35,462 bases of DNA, from NCBI GenBank assembly GCA_022695795.1, contig MU404246.1, positions 1 through 35,462 on the forward strand, read 5' to 3'. The DNA comes from Biscogniauxia marginata (Eukaryota; Ascomycota; Sordariomycetes; Xylariales; Xylariaceae). How positions within the stretch are numbered: position 1 is the first letter of the stretch; each line of letters opens with the position of its first letter. Position numbers and translations under genes: made by a program. This document shows, in pieces, positions 31,103 through 35,462 of this stretch. A model generated the notes under the pieces. That model searched no databases. It was not told the DNA's origin and saw nothing but the letters and a program-made list of their open reading frames with translations.

Positions 31103-32820
31103 ATCATCAGGTCGGCAATCTTGATGTAGTTAGGTTTCAGGTGTCCCGAATCCATGTGGAGAGTTGCGTCCGGTTCTTAGAGATACTTACGCCAAGGCTG
31201 TCGTTGTCCCAAGGCGCAGTATGAATAAGTACCTGGATGTTGTGTGATGCACGATGCTGAGGGAAGAGTTTTGCTTGGTGGTAGAATTGTCATCGAGGGT
31301 CCCTCCTGCTAAGTCACAAGTTTAAGCTTGGGTAGTTTAGGTAAGTCGATTGATGTCACCAATTGAAAGAGTGCGCCGGCGAAAACTTGACGCGCAGCGC
31401 TTATCGCACGTGCACCCAATCAGAAGCCTTATATTGCCTACGTCACCGGCGCCTTATAAGGTAGCTAAGAGGTATCTAGCACACATCGCACGCTAATGCT
31501 GCTACCTAGTAACTTTCAATTACAGCTTCTAGGAGCAATTTGCTCCCAAGACAACACGACAAACCTCAAATACGTCTCTGCTACACCATAGACACCACGT
31601 AACTACGGGAACAATAAAACGCTCTCGGATCTTTTGCGTATTAGACTTGATTTTGCGCTCTAACAATACTTCTTGTTCTTGATAGGTACGGTACCGGTCC
31701 TCTAAGCTTTCTAGTCACTCATGATAAGAGTCAGCGACGCAGCTTAGGCGGTTGCTCCATTTGACGGTTTACCCCTATCATGAATTCGCGAAGCGATTTC
31801 GATTTTCTCATGCTACGTGAATTATGTAGGCGAGGCGAGTTGATAAATGTTGACCACACTTGTCATCTCGGCCCCCATCTTCCCGAGTAAGGGGGAGTCG
31901 ATATTCGTTTCAGCCACGAGCTCGGCAGACACGTTTGATCGGACGGACTAGTCCGCATACAACGAGGAGACGGCAATCGAATAACCCAAGTCCGTCTGAA
32001 CAAATAAGCTCTGTCTAGATCTCGCAGTTCGCCTGCCTACCTAGTCATCTCGTGTCTCAGCGGTGCCATCGCATATTTGTCGTTTGCGAGGCAACTCCTT
32101 GCAGCCGAGGCTATCAATATACTGCCCTTTAGCTTCGCGCAAAGCCAACCTGCTATCACTCGATGTCTCTGAAATGATTACAAGGCAACTCTCGATTCAG
32201 TACGGCATATGAATAGCCTTGTTATATGGATCTATTTACATACGGGGTCGATTTCACCCCCAATAAATAGGCGAGCTCAATGCGATCTGTCTCCTTCTAA
32301 CCCGCCCTATCCATCTTCTTGGTAGTGTTGCCTGGTCGCATTTGCTTCTAGCGTTTCCAGTCGTAGATCACACAGTCCCTGAAGATGCGAAAGAGCACTA
32401 GGTCGAATTAGAAGATCGGATGACAGCACCGTCTAGAATCCCCGGCTGAGTCTGCGGCCGTGCGGGCCTCATACCCCAGTTTCCGGGATTGGAGGCTCTT
32501 CAGGGGCCCTCAAACGTCAGTCTTCACCGATCTAGGATTGCTAGTCTAACCTTCATTCCAACGACTACGCATGAATTTCGAACCTAGGCGGGTTTTCGCG
32601 ACCCGAACAGGCAAGACGGACGGGTCACGGGAAAATCATGTTGTTCATCTCCATCAACTACATATCATATGAAGGCATTTAGCCGTTCGTTTCAGCCCTA
32701 CTCTTCTGTCCTCCAAACTATTCTTCCGAGAAACATTTCTCTGTCTCGATGATATGATGCCCTGGCGGCAATGAATGGATAATTAAGGCGGCACGAACTA
32801 TGTACGGATCCGTGTGAACG
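31103..32820. other. 1.7-kb intergenic region without open frames
   Basis: This region has no open frame longer than about 60 codons on either strand. The left end holds the LSM1 promoter, the inferred 5' intron (31120-31190) and its leader. The right end holds the promoter of the membrane-protein gene. The middle is unique sequence, with scattered TACCTA words and no recognised RNA gene or transposon. Confidence 0.6.
31120..31190 (-). other. Probable 5' untranslated intron of LSM1
   Basis: On the minus strand a strong donor GTAAGTATC is followed 71 bp later by CCTAACTACATCAAG, a branch-point and acceptor pair, 18 bases before the LSM1 ATG. Inferred from splice signals only. Confidence 0.55.
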
Positions 32821-34775
32821 ATGCTAAAGAGCCGGCTCCTATATTACTTTCTGCTAATCGCGCTGGCCACGATAGAGACTTGGGCTGATCATAATGCGGA
32901 TGTCAGCGCGGATTTGGCATCTACCGATGCAACACGGGAAATCCGGGAGGAGGATTGTTCATTATGGAAGAGGGTCGAACATGTGGTGGTCGAGAGGGCA
33001 AGCGAGGTCGAGGGGGTTATATTCGAGAGGGCATTAGACCTGGTGAACAGTCCAAGAGAAAGGGCACATCCGGCCATCGGAACGCCGAAGCCTACACCAC
33101 CACCACAAAAGCGCCAGGACGATGGTCAGGTTCAAGCCCTCTCGTCGCAGCTCCGGTCCCTTTCAGAGTCTGCCACTCAAGCTATATCTTCCGTCTCATC
33201 AAGCGCCTCTTCGGCCATGAGTCAAGTGTCGCAATCCGCACAATCCGTCCGCCAGTCTGCCGACCAAGCAATACAGTCTGCAAACCAGAATGCCGATGAC
33301 GCAAATCGACAGCTGTCACAGACTCGGTCATCGGCCTCCAGCGCTATATCGGCATCGCTATCTAGCATGAGCAGCCGGATATCATCTAACCTAGCCAGCG
33401 TGCAGAGCAGCGCGAGTAGCGAAATTAGTGCAGCACAAGCAGAGGCTAGTCGGAGTGCGGCAAACGCAGTCAACATAGCTGCTAGTCAGATCGAAGATGC
33501 CAGGGCGGACGCCAGTGGTATAAGGGTACGTCTTCAGCCCTTCGCCGGAGATGAAGAAGTGGTCGACTAATTATATTATAGGGTGATGCAACTTCTTTTG
33601 TGCAACAGGTGCAGTCTAACTCGGTTTCTGGTACTAATGTTGCCATAATAGTCTCAGTAGCAGTGGTTGGGACTGCGTTCCTTAGCACTCTTGGTTCTTG
33701 TCTTGTGGTGCGCTATAAGCGGAAGAAAAAGCGCGGGCGTGAAGGGGAGGCTGCTGCTGGGACTGTAACTCCAAGGCTATCCGAGAAGCCTATCGCAATC
33801 CGTGGTTCACCGCTAGGTACTCCTCGTTTCACGCCCTTCGGAGGCGGGACGGGATATCCAATGGACAAATTGAAGCTTCCTGCGCTGAGTCCCTTGATTA
33901 AAAGGAAGAAGGTTAATGGGGGCGGAGACATTGTCGGCTTCGCAACCAGCGACTTTACGGCTGAATCGAGCAATCGAGATAGCGATGCCAACGTCAATAG
34001 CACGCCAGAGCCGAGTTTTCGATTCCAAAAACCTAAGGGTATCCAGAAGGCAACAAGTGTTCGGCTCATTCGAGTTGGGAGTGAGAAAAATAAGGCTAGA
34101 GAAGAAGACGAACAAGCTCTAATCGACCATGTTCCCTCACCGCCATCGCCGGTATTCCAAGAGCCACGGATAGTACCGGAACCGCAACCTCCTCAACCTC
34201 GGCAACAACCAATATCGCCACCTAGCCCAGCACCTGTCGAGCCAGTTGCGCCACCTGAAATAACACAACCGCCCGCAACACAACAGTCGACCGCAGAGCC
34301 ACCGCAGCAAAGAATACCCTCAATACATGATTCCACGACGCTCGCGCCGGTCCGCTCCACACTAAACAGCCAGAAGCGGCTCCGGTTCCGGGACAGCAGC
34401 GATATCGAGTCGGCCGAACCGACTCCCATAGGTTGGCGGCAGTCTCTGTCCGCGTCCGTGGGCAACACGCTCACCTCGATGCGCAACACCAACACGGCCA
34501 GTCTACGCACGACTCCGGATAACAACGCCGCGCAGCAGCAGCCCCGGTGGCCAAAGAACGCAGGCGCCAGCTTCGCCACGTTCCCCAAGGTGCGCAACGG
34601 TCCCGCTACCGGGAGCATAATGAGCCGCGCCCGGTCCTCTCGGCCTAGCCCTAGCGACGCGGCGAGCGTGGACGGAGAGGCGGCGTCGGGTGTAGGATCC
34701 GCCGGAGCTAATAGTAGTAATAATGGAGCTTCAGCGGCGGCAGCAACAGCTAATTGGCCTCTGATTGGGAGCTGA
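32821..34775 (+). CDS. Uncharacterised single-pass membrane protein with Ser/Ala-rich ectodomain
   Basis: Two exons (32821-33525, 33582-34775; intron GTACGT...ATAG, phase 0) give 632 residues. The signal peptide is about 1-21 (LLYYFLLIALATIETWA). A Lys-Arg at residues 97-98 (PPPQKRQDD) looks like a Kex2 site, so a propeptide may be removed. Residues 102-235 form a Ser/Ala/Gln-rich helical or coiled-coil stretch with regular spacing (for example SQSAQSVRQSADQAIQSANQNADDANRQL). A single membrane helix lies at about 254-278 (VAIIVSVAVVGTAFLSTLGSCLVV), followed by the stop-transfer RYKRKKKRGR. The tail of about 350 residues is Pro/Ser/Gln-rich and disordered. Such layouts occur in fungal cell-wall stress sensors, but I see no WSC domain or Mid2 signature, so function is unknown. 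The start is the first ATG before the signal peptide. Confidence 0.85.
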
Positions 34776-35378
34776 GAGGAAGAAGAAGAAGAAGAAGGGC
34801 AGGCGGTGAAATGCATGCGTCTATCTATCTTTTCTTCCCTTCCTTATACACCGCCGCCGCTATGGGGGACAGAAGGATTGGGATTGAGATTGAGAGGACT
34901 AGGGGAAGGGTTATGGTGGATAATGGAGGATAACTAATGGGCACAATTGTGCTTTCTCTTGTATTTACAATGTGGTAAGATACACCACCTCCTTACCTAC
35001 CTATATATATTCGGCTCGATATATGTATACAAAATAACCTACACTAAACTCAACATAATCACGCCTATGTTTCTTCAAGAATCAGCCTCTCCAGGTTTTC
35101 CTGGCCTCTTTTTCTTCTTCTGTTTCCCATGTGGAATTAGAAATCATACAAACCACACAATGGTCTGTTCTGTTCTTCCTTCTTCTTTCTTCATATTTAT
35201 TCCTTCCCGTTGGGACTTTCCTTTCCCGTCGAGCTCTTTATATATACACCTTATACCTATGTACTACCCGACGAAACTCTCAAGGAGAGAAGTTTAGGCT
35301 ATCTACCTTAGTGACATAGCAGCAGCCTGAGGTAGGTACCTAATCCTACCTCTTAATATCTATTTTCTTATCTATCTC
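34776..35378. other. Downstream region, no gene
   Basis: A GAA repeat (34779-34797) overlaps the 3' untranslated start. The rest is AT-rich and contains ACCTACCTATATATAT (about 34996-35010) and GAGGTAGGTACCTAATCCTACCTC (about 35330-35352), an imperfect inverted repeat. Open frames here are short and lack features. Confidence 0.55.
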
Positions 35379-35462
35379 GGGGGGGGGGGGGGGGGCGGGC
35401 GGGGGCGGGCGGGGGCGGCGCGGGGCGGCGCGGGGGGGGGCGGGGGGGGGGGGAGGGGGGGC
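35379..35462 (+). repeat. Terminal G-rich low-complexity tract
   Basis: A run of 17 Gs is followed by G-tracts separated by single C or GC, to the end of the window. It is far outside the composition of neighbouring DNA and could fold as G-quadruplex, but it more likely reflects poly-G sequencing artefact at a contig end. Confidence 0.9.

Noticed and set aside
32570..32620. GGTTCGAA-like T-loop on the minus strand
   Set aside because: Flanking bases do not form the five-pair T stem, and no cloverleaf is found.
1..35462. Transposons, 5S rRNA genes, CRISPR or prokaryotic operon features
   Set aside because: No transposase or reverse-transcriptase motifs, no terminal repeats, no recognisable 5S sequence, and the genes are intron-containing eukaryotic genes.

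Overview
The window is nuclear DNA of a filamentous ascomycete (Pezizomycotina; the protein styles suggest a sordariomycete, but I cannot name a species). The reasons are short spliceosomal introns (about 47-200 bp) with GT(A/G)AGT-like donors and CTAAC-type branch points, eukaryotic nuclear housekeeping genes, secreted fungal carbohydrate-active enzymes, and microsatellite-rich intergenic DNA. No prokaryotic signals, transposon, CRISPR array, tRNA or rRNA gene was recognised. The segment starts in an (ATT)n tract and ends in an almost pure G tract, so it looks like a whole contig from a fragmented assembly.

I rebuilt 16 protein-coding genes. All but one (the Jlp2/CCDC25 gene) splice to an intact frame with ordinary junctions. 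Left part (1-11 kb): RPL26 (-) and COA1 (+) share a divergent promoter. The mitochondrial ribosomal protein uL3m (-) and the Jlp2/CCDC25-type protein (+) share another. A PITH-domain protein (-) and the Pol I core-factor subunit Rrn6 (-) follow. Middle part (11-22 kb): SPC25 (+), a compact three-exon MZT1/MOZART1 gene (+), a Pirh2-type CHY/RING ubiquitin ligase (-), a small LYR-motif protein (+), a mitochondrial carrier (+) and MOB1 (-). Right part (23-35 kb): two tandem secreted glycosidase-type enzymes, a six-hairpin glycosidase with a 6-nt microexon and a GH55-type double beta-helix enzyme, then LSM1 (-) and an uncharacterised single-pass membrane protein (+) with a Ser/Ala-rich helical ectodomain.

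Three themes recur. One is gene expression and translation (RPL26, uL3m, Jlp2, Rrn6, LSM1). The second is mitochondria (COA1, uL3m, LYR protein, carrier). The third is the mitotic spindle and mitotic exit (SPC25, MZT1, MOB1). The glycosidase pair is the only stretch resembling a substrate-directed functional pair. I see no self-evident new multi-gene system. The most notable items are the six-base microexon, the out-of-frame splice junction in the Jlp2 gene, the membrane protein of unknown function, carrier introns placed just before two repeat signatures, and a short TAGGTA/TACCTA word scattered through intergenic DNA.
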